Below, piece after piece: positions 52,021 to 62,384 of a stretch of 64,000 nucleotides of DNA (positions are counted from its first letter, which is position 1; every line of letters begins with the position of its first letter). The position numbers and the translations under genes are program-made. The DNA is taken from positions 1-64,000 of the forward strand of contig JAJZWA010000003.1 in the NCBI GenBank assembly GCA_021846965.1, in the 5' to 3' direction. Under the pieces are notes generated by a model that worked only from the letters and a program-made list of their open reading frames with translations, did not search any database and had not been told where the DNA came from. The DNA is from Pseudomonadota bacterium (GTDB taxonomy: Bacteria; Pseudomonadota; Gammaproteobacteria; Burkholderiales; Burkholderiaceae_C).

Positions 52021-53423
52021 TGGCCCGCTCGGGCACCACGTTCGTCTGCAGCGACTGCGGCGGCCAGTCGGCCCAATGGCTCGGCCGTTGCCCGCATTGC
52101 GGTGCCTGGAACAGCCTGGTCGAGACCCGCACGGGCACCCCCGCGCGCGGCGGTTCGCTGGGCGCGGGGCGCGCCGCGCCCGCGCCCCTGGCGCCGGGCT
52201 CGGCCGTGCAGGACCTGGCCCGGGTGCCGGCCGCCGACCAGCAGCACATGCCCAGCGGCATCGGCGAGCTCGATCGCGTGCTCGGCGGCGGACTGGTGGC
52301 CGGCAGCGTGGTGCTGCTGGGCGGCGACCCCGGAATCGGCAAGTCCACGCTGCTGCTGCAGGTGCTGGCCTCGCTGGGCGCGCAGGCGCGCGTGCTCTAC
52401 GTCAGCGGCGAGGAATCGGCCGCGCAGGTGGGGCTGCGCGCGCAGCGCCTGGGGCTGCAGGCCGCGCAGGTGCGCCTGATGGCCGAGATCCAGCTCGAGC
52501 GCATCGGCGAGGCGCTGGCCGCGGAGCAGCCGGCGGTGTGCGTGGTGGACTCCATCCAGACCGTCTACACCGAACAGCTCTCCTCGGCCCCGGGCTCGGT
52601 GGCCCAGGTGCGCGAATGCGCGGCCCAGCTCACGCGCCACGCGAAGACGGCGGGCACCTGCATCGTGCTGGTCGGCCACGTCACCAAGGAAGGCGCGCTG
52701 GCGGGCCCGCGCGTGCTCGAGCACATGGTGGACACGGTGCTGTATTTCGAGGGCGACGCCCACAGCAACTACCGCCTGATCCGCGCCATCAAGAACCGCT
52801 ACGGCGGGGTCGGCGAGCTCGGCGTGTTCGCGATGACCGAGCGCGGTCTCAAGGGCGTGGCCAACCCTTCCGCGATCTTCCTGTCCCACCACGGTGCGCC
52901 GGTGCCGGGCTCCTGCGTGCTGGCCACGCTCGAAGGCAGCCGTCCCCTGCTGGTGGAAATCCAGGCCCTGGCCGACAACGCCGCCTCGCCCAGTCCGCGC
53001 CGGCTCAGCGTGGGCCTGGACCCGGCGCGCCTGGCCATGCTGCTGGCGGTGCTGCACCGCCATGCGGGAGTGTCCTGTGCCGACCAGGACGTGTTCGTCA
53101 ACGCCGTGGGCGGCGTGCGCATCGCCGAGCCCGCCGCCGACCTGGCGGTGCTGCTGGCCATCCAGTCCTCGCTGCGCAACCGGGCGCTGCCGCGCGGGCT
53201 GGTGGCCTTCGGCGAGGTCGGACTGGCGGGCGAGATCCGCCCGGCCCCGCGCGGCCAGGAACGCCTGCGCGAGGCGGCCAAGCTGGGCTTCTCGGCGGCC
53301 ATCATCCCGGCCGCCAACGCGCCCCGCCACAACCCCGAACAGCTCGACGGCATGAGCCTGCACCCGGTGCATCGCATCGACCAGGCGCTGGAGCTGCTGC
53401 GCACCCTGCAGGACCCTGGCTGA
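52020..53423 (+). CDS. radA: DNA repair protein RadA
   Basis: The 467-aa RecA-like helicase promotes branch migration and processing of recombination intermediates. An N-terminal C4 zinc finger is CSDCGGQSAQWLGRCPHCGAW. The Walker A is GGDPGIGKSTLL, near residue 105. The RadA-specific motif usually written KNRFG reads KNRYG here. The C-terminal Lon-like domain includes DVFVNAVGGVRI and LVAFGEVGLAGEIRP. It is translationally coupled to alr. Confidence 0.95.
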   Translation: MARSGTTFVCSDCGGQSAQWLGRCPHCGAWNSLVETRTGTPARGGSLGAGRAAPAPLAPGSAVQDLARVPAADQQHMPSGIGELDRVLGGGLVAGSVVLLGGDPGIGKSTLLLQVLASLGAQARVLYVSGEESAAQVGLRAQRLGLQAAQVRLMAEIQLERIGEALAAEQPAVCVVDSIQTVYTEQLSSAPGSVAQVRECAAQLTRHAKTAGTCIVLVGHVTKEGALAGPRVLEHMVDTVLYFEGDAHSNYRLIRAIKNRYGGVGELGVFAMTERGLKGVANPSAIFLSHHGAPVPGSCVLATLEGSRPLLVEIQALADNAASPSPRRLSVGLDPARLAMLLAVLHRHAGVSCADQDVFVNAVGGVRIAEPAADLAVLLAIQSSLRNRALPRGLVAFGEVGLAGEIRPAPRGQERLREAAKLGFSAAIIPAANAPRHNPEQLDGMSLHPVHRIDQALELLRTLQDPG

Positions 53424-53436
53424 GTCCCGCCGCGCG

Positions 53437-53491
53437 CCGGCTTCAAGCCGGCTTCAAGCCGGCTTCAGGTGAGCTTCAGGTGGGCTTCAGG
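53437..53491. repeat. Short tandem repeat between radA and the ABC transporter
   Basis: Two exact copies of CCGGCTTCAAG (53437-53447, 53448-53458) are followed by related GGCTTCAGGT-type units at 10-12 bp steps. The tract occupies most of the 63-bp convergent gap and runs into the last codons of the ABC transporter gene. Confidence 0.75.
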
Positions 53492-55256
53492 CCGGCTCCT
53501 GCTCGAGCTCCTCGGGGCGCCGCACCACCATGCGCGCCGGCTCGCCCTGCTCGCCCGCGCGCAGCTCGAACACCTGGCGATGGAAGGCCGCCACGCCCAG
53601 CCGGTGCGCGACGCTGACCAGGGTGGTGCGCGGCAGCTCGCGCAGCAGCAGGCGGTACATCTCGGCCTCCAGCTGCGCGTCCAGCGCGCTGGTCGCCTCG
53701 TCCAGGAACAGCCAGTCCGGAGCCGCCAGCAAGGCGCGCGCGACGGCCAGGCGCTGCTGCTCCCCCGGGGACAGGCGCTGCATCCAGCCGTCCTCCAGGT
53801 CCAGCGCTCCCACCAGCTGGGGCAGGCGCACGAGCAGCAGCACCTCGCGCAGCCTCGCGTCGTCGAAGGCCTCGGCGGACATGGGATAGGTCAGCGCCTC
53901 GCGCAGGGTGCCGATGGGCAGGTAGGGCTTCTGGGGCAGGAACAGCGAGCGCCCCGCCGGCAGGCGCCCATGCCGGCCCTCGGCATAGGGCCAGATGCCC
54001 GCCAGCCAGCGCATCAGCGTGCTCTTGCCCAGGCCGGAGGCGCCGATGATCAGGGTATGCTGCCCCGGCTCGATGCGTTCGCCGTCCGCCTGCAGCAGCG
54101 CGCGGCCGTCGGGGGAGTCGATGCGCAGCTCGCCCAGGGCCACGCCGCCCGGCTCCTGGGCGGCGGCCCGGTCCGGCTCGGGCAGCCCGCCCTGCGCCTT
54201 GGCCAGATCGATGGACTCGACGAAGGTGGCCAGACGCTGCAGCGTGGCCAGCCAGCCGACGATGCTGGTGTACGAGGAGATGAAGAACGACAGTGAGCCC
54301 TGGACCTGCCCGAAGGCGCTGGCGGTCTGGGTCAGGCCACCGAGCTTGATCTGCCCCGCGAAATAGCGCGGAGCGGCCACCAGGATGGGAAAGATGATGG
54401 CCATCTGGCCGTAGAAGGAGCTGTACCAGGTGAACAGCTTCTGGCGCCTCATGATGCCCCACCAGTTGTCCCAGACGTTGGCGAAGCGCGCGCGATGTCC
54501 GTCGAGCTCGCGCGCCTCTCCGCGGTACAGCGCGATGCCCTCGTTGTGCTCGCGCGTGCGCGCCAGCCCGAAACGGAAATCGGCCTCGTAACGCTGCTGG
54601 TCGAAGCTCAGGCGGATCAGCGGCTTGCCGACCTTGTGCGCCAGCCAGCTGCCCACGCCGGCGTACAGCAGCGCCGCCCACACCATGTAGCCGGGAATGC
54701 GCACGCCCCACAGCGTGAAGGCCCCGGAAAGTTCCCACAGCACGAACAGGAAGGAAAACAGCGTCACCACCGAGGAGATGACCCCGAAGAACAGGTTCAG
54801 CGTGCCGCTGACGAAACTGTTGATGTCGTCGGCGATCCGCTGGTCGGGGTTGTCCTCCTGGCCGCGGCGCAACGCGATGCGGTAATGCGTTCCGCCGTCC
54901 AGCCAGTCGTGCAGGAACACCTCGGTGACCCAGCGGCGCCAGCGGATCTGCAGCATCTGCTGCAGGTACTGCGAATACACCGCCAGCACGATGAAGGCGA
55001 AGGCCAGCACCGTGAACAGCAGCAGCAGGTGCTTGAAGCTGGCGTAGTTGTGCTCCTGCAGCGCGTCGTAGAAGTCGCGGTTCCAGAAGTTCAGGCGCAC
55101 GTTGATCCAGATGATGGCCAGGTTCATGGCCAGCACGCTGCCCAGCAGCAGCCATCCCATGCGCCAGTCCCCGGACACCCAGTAGGGCCTGGCGATGGCC
55201 ATGAACTGGCGCATCGAGAAGCGGTAGGGACGGGTGGCGGGACTCGGGCTGGACAT
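53487..55256 (-). CDS. SbmA/YddA-type ABC transporter (permease-ATPase fusion)
   Basis: The 589-aa protein joins a membrane domain (about residues 1-330, ABC_membrane_2 type) to an ATP-binding domain (about 390-575). RDFYDALQEHNYASFK and RWRRWVTEVFLHDWLDGGTHYRI, with DNPDQRIADDINSFVSGTL, are hallmarks of the SbmA/BacA/YddA group. The ATPase has Walker A GASGLGKSTLMR, signature LSPGEQQRLAVARAL and Walker B WLFLDEATSALD. Relatives import peptides, bleomycin-like compounds or cobalamin, or act in fatty-acid handling. The direction and substrate here are unknown. Confidence 0.88.
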   Translation of the reverse strand: MSSPSPATRPYRFSMRQFMAIARPYWVSGDWRMGWLLLGSVLAMNLAIIWINVRLNFWNRDFYDALQEHNYASFKHLLLLFTVLAFAFIVLAVYSQYLQQMLQIRWRRWVTEVFLHDWLDGGTHYRIALRRGQEDNPDQRIADDINSFVSGTLNLFFGVISSVVTLFSFLFVLWELSGAFTLWGVRIPGYMVWAALLYAGVGSWLAHKVGKPLIRLSFDQQRYEADFRFGLARTREHNEGIALYRGEARELDGHRARFANVWDNWWGIMRRQKLFTWYSSFYGQMAIIFPILVAAPRYFAGQIKLGGLTQTASAFGQVQGSLSFFISSYTSIVGWLATLQRLATFVESIDLAKAQGGLPEPDRAAAQEPGGVALGELRIDSPDGRALLQADGERIEPGQHTLIIGASGLGKSTLMRWLAGIWPYAEGRHGRLPAGRSLFLPQKPYLPIGTLREALTYPMSAEAFDDARLREVLLLVRLPQLVGALDLEDGWMQRLSPGEQQRLAVARALLAAPDWLFLDEATSALDAQLEAEMYRLLLRELPRTTLVSVAHRLGVAAFHRQVFELRAGEQGEPARMVVRRPEELEQEPA

Positions 55257-55335
55257 GATGGCGGGAAAGTCCTGTGGAACAAAACCGTTCCATTGTGCCC
55301 GCAACCCGCGGCGCGAACCATTCGCCGAGACTTAA

Positions 55336-55350
55336 AATGAAAGTTTCATT
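55336..55350. promoter_or_regulatory. 15-bp perfect palindrome in the ilvE leader
   Basis: AATGAAA, G, TTTCATT lies 20-34 bp before the ilvE ATG, overlapping a TAAAAT stretch that could be a -10. Such a site could bind a regulator or just form a weak hairpin. It is one of the few AT-rich elements in the gap between ilvE and the divergent ABC transporter. Confidence 0.4.
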
Positions 55351-55369
55351 CCCGATCCTGGAGACTTTC

Positions 55370-56311
55370 ATGGCCTTGCCGACGCCCACGTCCATGTCCG
55401 ACCGCGACGGAAAAATCTGGATGGACGGCCAGCTCGTCGAATGGCGCGACGCCAAGATCCATGTCCTGACCCACACGCTGCACTACGGCTGCGGCGCCTT
55501 CGAAGGCGTGCGCGCCTACGAAACCGGCCAGGGCACGGCCATCTTCCGCCTGCGCGAGCACACCCAGCGCCTGTTCGACAGCGCCAAGATCCTGCGCATG
55601 GAGATTCCCTACACCCTGGACCAGGTGATGCAGGCGCAGCTGGACGTGGTGCGAGCCAACGGCTTCGCCTCCTGCTACATCCGCCCGCTGGTGTGGATCG
55701 GCGACAAGAAGCTGGGCGTGTCACCGCGCGGCAACACCATCCACCTGATGGTGGCGGCCTGGCCCTGGGGCGCCTACCTGGGCGAGGAAGGCCTGGCCAA
55801 GGGCATCCGCGTGAAGACCAGCAGCTACACCCGCCATCACGTCAACATCACGATGTGCAACGCCAAGGCGGTGAGCAACTACACCAACAGCATCCTGGCG
55901 AACCTCGAGGTCACGGCCGACGGCTACGACGAGGCTCTCCTGCTGGATCCGCAGGGATTCGTGAGCGAAGGCGCCGGCGAGAACGTGTTCGTGGTGCGCG
56001 ACGGCGTGGTCTACACGCCCGACGCCTCCTCCGGCGCGCTCAACGGCATCACCCGCCGCACGGTGTTCTCGATCTGCGAGGACCTGGGCATCCAGGTGGT
56101 GAGCAAGCGCATCCTGCGCGACGAGGTGTACATCGCCGACGAGGCCTTCTTCAGCGGCACCGCGGCGGAGATCACCCCCATCCGCGAACTCGACGGCGTG
56201 CGCATCGGCGCCGGCAGCCGCGGCCCGGTGACCGAGCGCATCCAGAAGGCCTTCTTCGACATCGTCGGCGGCCGCAACCCCAAGTACGCCGACTGGCTGG
56301 CCCGCGTCTGA
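55370..56311 (+). CDS. ilvE: Branched-chain amino acid aminotransferase
   Basis: The 313-aa fold-type IV PLP enzyme catalyses the last step of valine, leucine and isoleucine synthesis. Early motifs are KIWMDGQLVEW and VLTHTLHYGCGAFEGVRAY. The PLP Lys is in MCNAKAVSNYTNSILANLEV, near residue 166. EALLLDPQGFVSEGAGENVF and ITRRTVFSICEDLGI are family signatures. The start MALPTPTSMSDRDG is set by GGAG seven bases upstream. The frame is open earlier without a ribosome site. A zinc-ribbon gene follows after 35 nt. Confidence 0.96.
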   Translation: MALPTPTSMSDRDGKIWMDGQLVEWRDAKIHVLTHTLHYGCGAFEGVRAYETGQGTAIFRLREHTQRLFDSAKILRMEIPYTLDQVMQAQLDVVRANGFASCYIRPLVWIGDKKLGVSPRGNTIHLMVAAWPWGAYLGEEGLAKGIRVKTSSYTRHHVNITMCNAKAVSNYTNSILANLEVTADGYDEALLLDPQGFVSEGAGENVFVVRDGVVYTPDASSGALNGITRRTVFSICEDLGIQVVSKRILRDEVYIADEAFFSGTAAEITPIRELDGVRIGAGSRGPVTERIQKAFFDIVGGRNPKYADWLARV

Positions 56312-56346
56312 GCTCCCATCCGCACCCGCCTGGAGAACCCTCCCCC

Positions 56347-56547
56347 ATGAGCGCCATTCCCAAACCCGAGATGCCGGTGGTCGAACTCAAGGCCGCCGAC
56401 CTTCCCGCCTTCTGCCCCAACCCGGCCATGCCGGTGTGGAGCGCGCATCCGCGCGTGTTCCTGGAGGTCAGCCACGGCGAGACCGCCTGCCCCTATTGCG
56501 GCACGCGCTACCGCCTGGCCGAGGGCGAAGTCGCGCACGGGCATTGA
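56347..56547 (+). CDS. Small zinc-finger protein (zf-CHCC type)
   Basis: The 66-aa product ends with HPRVFLEVSHGETACPYCGTRYRL, a CHCC zinc-finger like that of mitochondrial complex I subunit NDUFS6. An earlier FCPNP and the His in SAHP may add ligands. Bacterial members are uncharacterised, but in Burkholderiales they sit regularly between ilvE and waaF, as here. Its stop overlaps the waaF start (TGATG). Confidence 0.88.
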   Translation: MSAIPKPEMPVVELKAADLPAFCPNPAMPVWSAHPRVFLEVSHGETACPYCGTRYRLAEGEVAHGH

Positions 56548-57632
56548 TGCGCGCCGGCGCAGCCGACGCGGCCGCGCCCAGCCTGCTGGTCGCGCCGCAA
56601 TGGATCGGCGACGCGGTGATGGCGCAGCCCCTGGTGGCCCTGCTGGCCGCGCGCGGGGAACGCATCACCGCGCTGGGACTGCCGTCGGTGGCGCCGGTGC
56701 TGCGCGCGATGCCGGGCATCGAGCGCGTGCTGGAGACGCCCTTCTCCCATGGCCGGCTCGACCTGGCCGCGCGTCGCGCCCTGGCGCGCGAGCTGCGCGC
56801 GGCCGGCTTCGCGCGGGCCTATGTGCTGGGCAACAACCTGAAGTCCCGCCTGGTTCCCTGGCTGGCCCGCATCCCGCTGCGAGTGGGCTGGAGCGGCGAG
56901 GCCGCGGGGGCCCTGCTCACCCACGCGCTGCGTGCGCCGGCATCCTCACTGCGCGGCGACATGCGCGCGCATTACGCGGCGCTGGCGCAGGAGCTGCAGC
57001 CTCCGATGCTGGGCCGGCAGCTGTGCGCACAGGTACCCGGGGAGGTCGCGCAGCCGCGGCTGCGGGTCGATCCGGCGAAATCGCGGGAAGTGGCGCAAGG
57101 CCTGGACGTGCCGCCGGGCTTCGTGGCCCTGTGCCCTGGAGCTGAATACGGCCCGGCCAAGCAATGGCCGGCCGCGCATTACGCCGAGCTGGCCCGTCTG
57201 GCCCTGGAGGCCGGCCTGCCGGTGGCCCTGCTCGGAAGCAGCCGCGAGCGCGAGGCCGCGCAGGCCATCCTCGGCATGCTGCAGGCCGCGCCACCGCGGG
57301 CCGGCGCGCAGGCCCGGCCCCGGTTGCTGGACCTGTGCGGGCGCACCACGCTGGACCAGGTGATCGCCTTGCTGGCTGCCGCGGGGGGCGTGGTGAGCAA
57401 CGATTCGGGGCTGATGCATGTGGCGGCCGCGCTGGGCCGCCCCACGGTGGGCCTGTACGGGTCCACCGATCCGCGCCACACCCCGCCGGCGGCGCATCGC
57501 AGCGCCACGCTGTGGCTGCAGCTGCCCTGCAGCCCCTGTTTCCAGCGCAGCTGCCCGCTGGGGCACCTGAACTGCCTGCGCGCGCTCGACCCGCAATGGG
57601 CCTGGAGCGTGCTGCGGGACCTGATGGGCTGA
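56547..57632 (+). CDS. waaF: Lipopolysaccharide heptosyltransferase II
   Basis: This 361-aa GT-9 glycosyltransferase adds the second heptose of the LPS inner core, at the cytoplasmic membrane. It begins LLVAPQWIGDAVMAQPLVALLA. PGAEYGPAKQWPAAHYAELARLA is the nucleotide-sugar region, and VVSNDSGLMHVAAALGRPTVGLYGSTDP the C-terminal signature with the ADP-heptose site. CSPCFQRSCPLGHLNCLRAL is the usual Cys-bearing tail of WaaF. It is coupled to the zinc-finger gene. Confidence 0.94.
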   Translation: MRAGAADAAAPSLLVAPQWIGDAVMAQPLVALLAARGERITALGLPSVAPVLRAMPGIERVLETPFSHGRLDLAARRALARELRAAGFARAYVLGNNLKSRLVPWLARIPLRVGWSGEAAGALLTHALRAPASSLRGDMRAHYAALAQELQPPMLGRQLCAQVPGEVAQPRLRVDPAKSREVAQGLDVPPGFVALCPGAEYGPAKQWPAAHYAELARLALEAGLPVALLGSSREREAAQAILGMLQAAPPRAGAQARPRLLDLCGRTTLDQVIALLAAAGGVVSNDSGLMHVAAALGRPTVGLYGSTDPRHTPPAAHRSATLWLQLPCSPCFQRSCPLGHLNCLRALDPQWAWSVLRDLMG

Positions 57633-57708
57633 ACGGGCCGGCGCGAGCCGTCCCTGGCGGCGACCGGAACCCGATCCGGCCGCCGGGGAGCTCGCGCCTG
57701 CGCCGGCT

Positions 57709-59097
57709 TCAGCCGGTGGTGCCGTTGCGACGCACCGGCGCCGCGCCACGCGAGGAACCGCGCCCGCCGTCGCGACGCGGCTGCGCGTCGTTGCGGCGGG
57801 GCTGTCCCGCGTGACCGTGATGCCCGCCGCCCGCGTCGCCGCGGCCATGGCCGCCCTGCCCGCGGGGGGCATCGGCACGGCGCGGGCCCGAAGCCCCGCG
57901 TCCGCCGCCGATGACCGTGCGGCCGACGCGAATGGGTTGCGCGCGCTCCTGGGGATCCGGCTCGAAGCCCGCCACCAGGTTGCGATCGATGCCGCGGCCG
58001 ATCAGGTTCTCGATGTCGCGCAGGAAGCGCAGCTCGTCCACGCACACCAGCGAGATCGCCTCGCCCTCGGCGCCGGCGCGGCCGGTGCGGCCGATGCGGT
58101 GCACATAGTCCTCGGGCACGTTGGGCAGCTCGTAATTGACCACCAGCGGCAGCTGGTCGATGTCGATGCCGCGCGCCGCGATGTCGGTGGCCACCAGCAC
58201 CTGCAGCTTGCCGCTCTTGAACTCGGCCAGCGCACGCGTGCGCGCGCCCTGGCTCTTGTTGCCGTGGATGGCGTCGGCGCCGATGCCCTCGCCGCGCAAC
58301 TGCTCGGCCAGGCGGTTGGCGCCATGCTTGGTGCGCATGAACACCAGCACCTGCCACCAGTTGCGTTCGCGGATCAGGTGCGCCAGCAGCTCGCGCTTGC
58401 GGTCGCGACCCACCGGGTGCACGGTCTGGCGCACGGTGGTCGCCGCCGTGTTGCGCCGGGCCACCTCGATCACCTTCGGCTGGTTCAACAGGGTGTTGGC
58501 CAGGGCCTTGATCTCGTCCGAGAAGGTGGCCGAGAACAACAGGTTCTGGCGCTTGCGCGGCAGCAGCGCGAGCACCTTGCGGATGTCATGGATGAAACCC
58601 ATGTCGAGCATGCGGTCGGCTTCGTCCAGCACCAGGGTGTCGATGGCCGACAGGTCCAGGGTGCGCTGGCCGTGGTGGTCGAGCATGCGCCCCGGGGTGG
58701 CCACGACGATGTCCACGCCGCGGCGCAGGGCGTCGATCTGCGGCTGCATGCCCACGCCGCCGTACATGACCATGCTGCGCAGCTTCAGGTGCTTGCCGTA
58801 GTCGCGCACGTTCTCGGCCACCTGGGCCGCCAGTTCGCGCGTGGGCACCAGCACCAGCACGCGGGGAATCACCTGGCCGCGCGCGTTGCGCGCCGGCTGC
58901 GCATCGCTGAGGCGATGCAGCAACGGCAGCGTGAACGCCGCGGTCTTGCCGGTACCGGTCTGCGCGGCGGCCAGCAGATCGCCGCCGGCGAGCACTGCGG
59001 GAATGGCCTGGGCCTGGATCGGAGTGGGCGTGGTATAGCCTTGCTCGCTGATGGCAAGCAGGATGGGCTCGCTGAGCCCAAGGGATGCAAAAGTCAT
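57709..59097 (-). CDS. rhlE: DEAD-box RNA helicase, RhlE type
   Basis: The 462-aa ATP-dependent RNA helicase remodels rRNA and mRNA structure. It starts [21 protein letters not shown]. Motifs are Walker [58 protein letters not shown] and [10 protein letters not shown]. The C-terminal 75 residues are Gly/Arg/His-rich, an RNA-binding tail typical of RhlE. The start is preceded by an unusually long gap, with the nearest promoter-like TACACT about 230 bp up. The frame is open well upstream, but the conserved N-terminus fixes this start. Confidence 0.94.
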   Translation of the reverse strand: MTFASLGLSEPILLAISEQGYTTPTPIQAQAIPAVLAGGDLLAAAQTGTGKTAAFTLPLLHRLSDAQPARNARGQVIPRVLVLVPTRELAAQVAENVRDYGKHLKLRSMVMYGGVGMQPQIDALRRGVDIVVATPGRMLDHHGQRTLDLSAIDTLVLDEADRMLDMGFIHDIRKVLALLPRKRQNLLFSATFSDEIKALANTLLNQPKVIEVARRNTAATTVRQTVHPVGRDRKRELLAHLIRERNWWQVLVFMRTKHGANRLAEQLRGEGIGADAIHGNKSQGARTRALAEFKSGKLQVLVATDIAARGIDIDQLPLVVNYELPNVPEDYVHRIGRTGRAGAEGEAISLVCVDELRFLRDIENLIGRGIDRNLVAGFEPDPQERAQPIRVGRTVIGGGRGASGPRRADAPRGQGGHGRGDAGGGHHGHAGQPRRNDAQPRRDGGRGSSRGAAPVRRNGTTG

Positions 59098-59489
59098 GGA
59101 TGCTTTCGGAGCCCGCGCGCCGAAGGTTGTGGATGCGGCACGCGGGAAACCACGATGACCGTTTCGTTCGCCGTCGCGGCGGGCCTGCAGCCCTTGCCGC
59201 GTCCGCACCCGCGGTGAGCGGGCCGAAACGCCAGTTCGCCATCGCGGCGGACAGCCGGCACAGGGGCCGGCAGGAGTCGAGTTCGACAGTCGGTGCGGCA
59301 AACTGTGGCCACTCCGACAAGACGCGAAGTGTAGCACGCAGCCCCTTGATTCGCTTGGCTTCGCAGCCTTCCAGGCCTCGCCGGGACGGGATTGGCTATG
59401 CTGCGGCGATGGCGCGCGAGGCGCGCCGCCCGGCTTTTGTTCCATGCACCTCGGGTGCACTCCACGTACCGTCCACAAGGAAATCCGCC
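59098..59489. other. 392-bp gap between divergent rhlE and the RidA-like gene
   Basis: No convincing gene lies here; the frames crossing it are extensions of the flanking genes or shadows. On the minus strand TACACT (59328-59333) could be a -10 for rhlE, which would give a leader of about 225 nt. AAGGA upstream of 59490 is the ribosome site of the RidA-like gene. No riboswitch or RNA gene is recognised. Confidence 0.4.
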
Positions 59490-59945
59490 ATGTCCGTCTA
59501 TGACAAGCTGCAAGGCCTGGGCATCACCCTGCCCGCCGTCGCCACTCCGGCGGCCGCCTACCTGCCCTACGTGCAAAGCGGCAATCTGCTGTTCCTCTCG
59601 GGCCACATCAGCAAGCGCGACGGCAAGGTGCTGGCCGGACAGCTCGGGCGCGAGCTGAGCACGGCGCAGGGTCGCGAGGCGGCCCGCTCGGTGGCCGTCG
59701 ATCTCCTGGGCACCCTGCACGCCGCCTGCGGCGACCTCGGCCGCGTGCGCCGCATCGTCAAGCTGCTGGGGCTGGTGAATTCGGCTCCCGACTACACGGA
59801 ACACCACCTGGTGATCAACGGCGCCTCGGAATTGCTCGGTGAAGTGTTCGGCGCGGCAGGCCAGCATGCGCGCAGCGCCTTCGGCGTCGCGCAGCTGCCG
59901 ATGGGCGCGGCCGTCGAGATCGAACTGATCGCGCAGATCGAATAG
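59490..59945 (+). CDS. RidA/YjgF-family protein
   Basis: The 151-aa protein belongs to the YjgF/YER057c/UK114 superfamily, the longer sub-group near YjgH or COG0251 variants. [29 protein letters not shown] and [38 protein letters not shown] are the family blocks. RidA proper hydrolyses reactive enamine/imine intermediates using a conserved Arg. Here the region GEHARSAVGV-like reads [22 protein letters not shown], and the Arg is present. The substrate is unknown. The start is set by AAGGA upstream. Confidence 0.88.
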   Translation: MSVYDKLQGLGITLPAVATPAAAYLPYVQSGNLLFLSGHISKRDGKVLAGQLGRELSTAQGREAARSVAVDLLGTLHAACGDLGRVRRIVKLLGLVNSAPDYTEHHLVINGASELLGEVFGAAGQHARSAFGVAQLPMGAAVEIELIAQIE

Positions 59946-59946
59946 T

Positions 59947-59985
59947 GTGCTGTCCCGCGGACCACTGGCATCGGCGGGACGGCAC
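59947..59985. terminator. Hairpin between convergent RidA-like gene and parC
   Basis: GTGCTGTCCCG and CGGGACGGCAC pair over 11 positions with one T-G pair, around a 17-nt loop, just after the stop codon. It fills the 45-bp convergent gap. It lacks a T-tract, so termination is only likely. Confidence 0.4.
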
Positions 59986-59990
59986 GGTGG

Positions 59991-62376
<2,386 letters not shown>

Positions 62377-62384
<8 letters not shown>

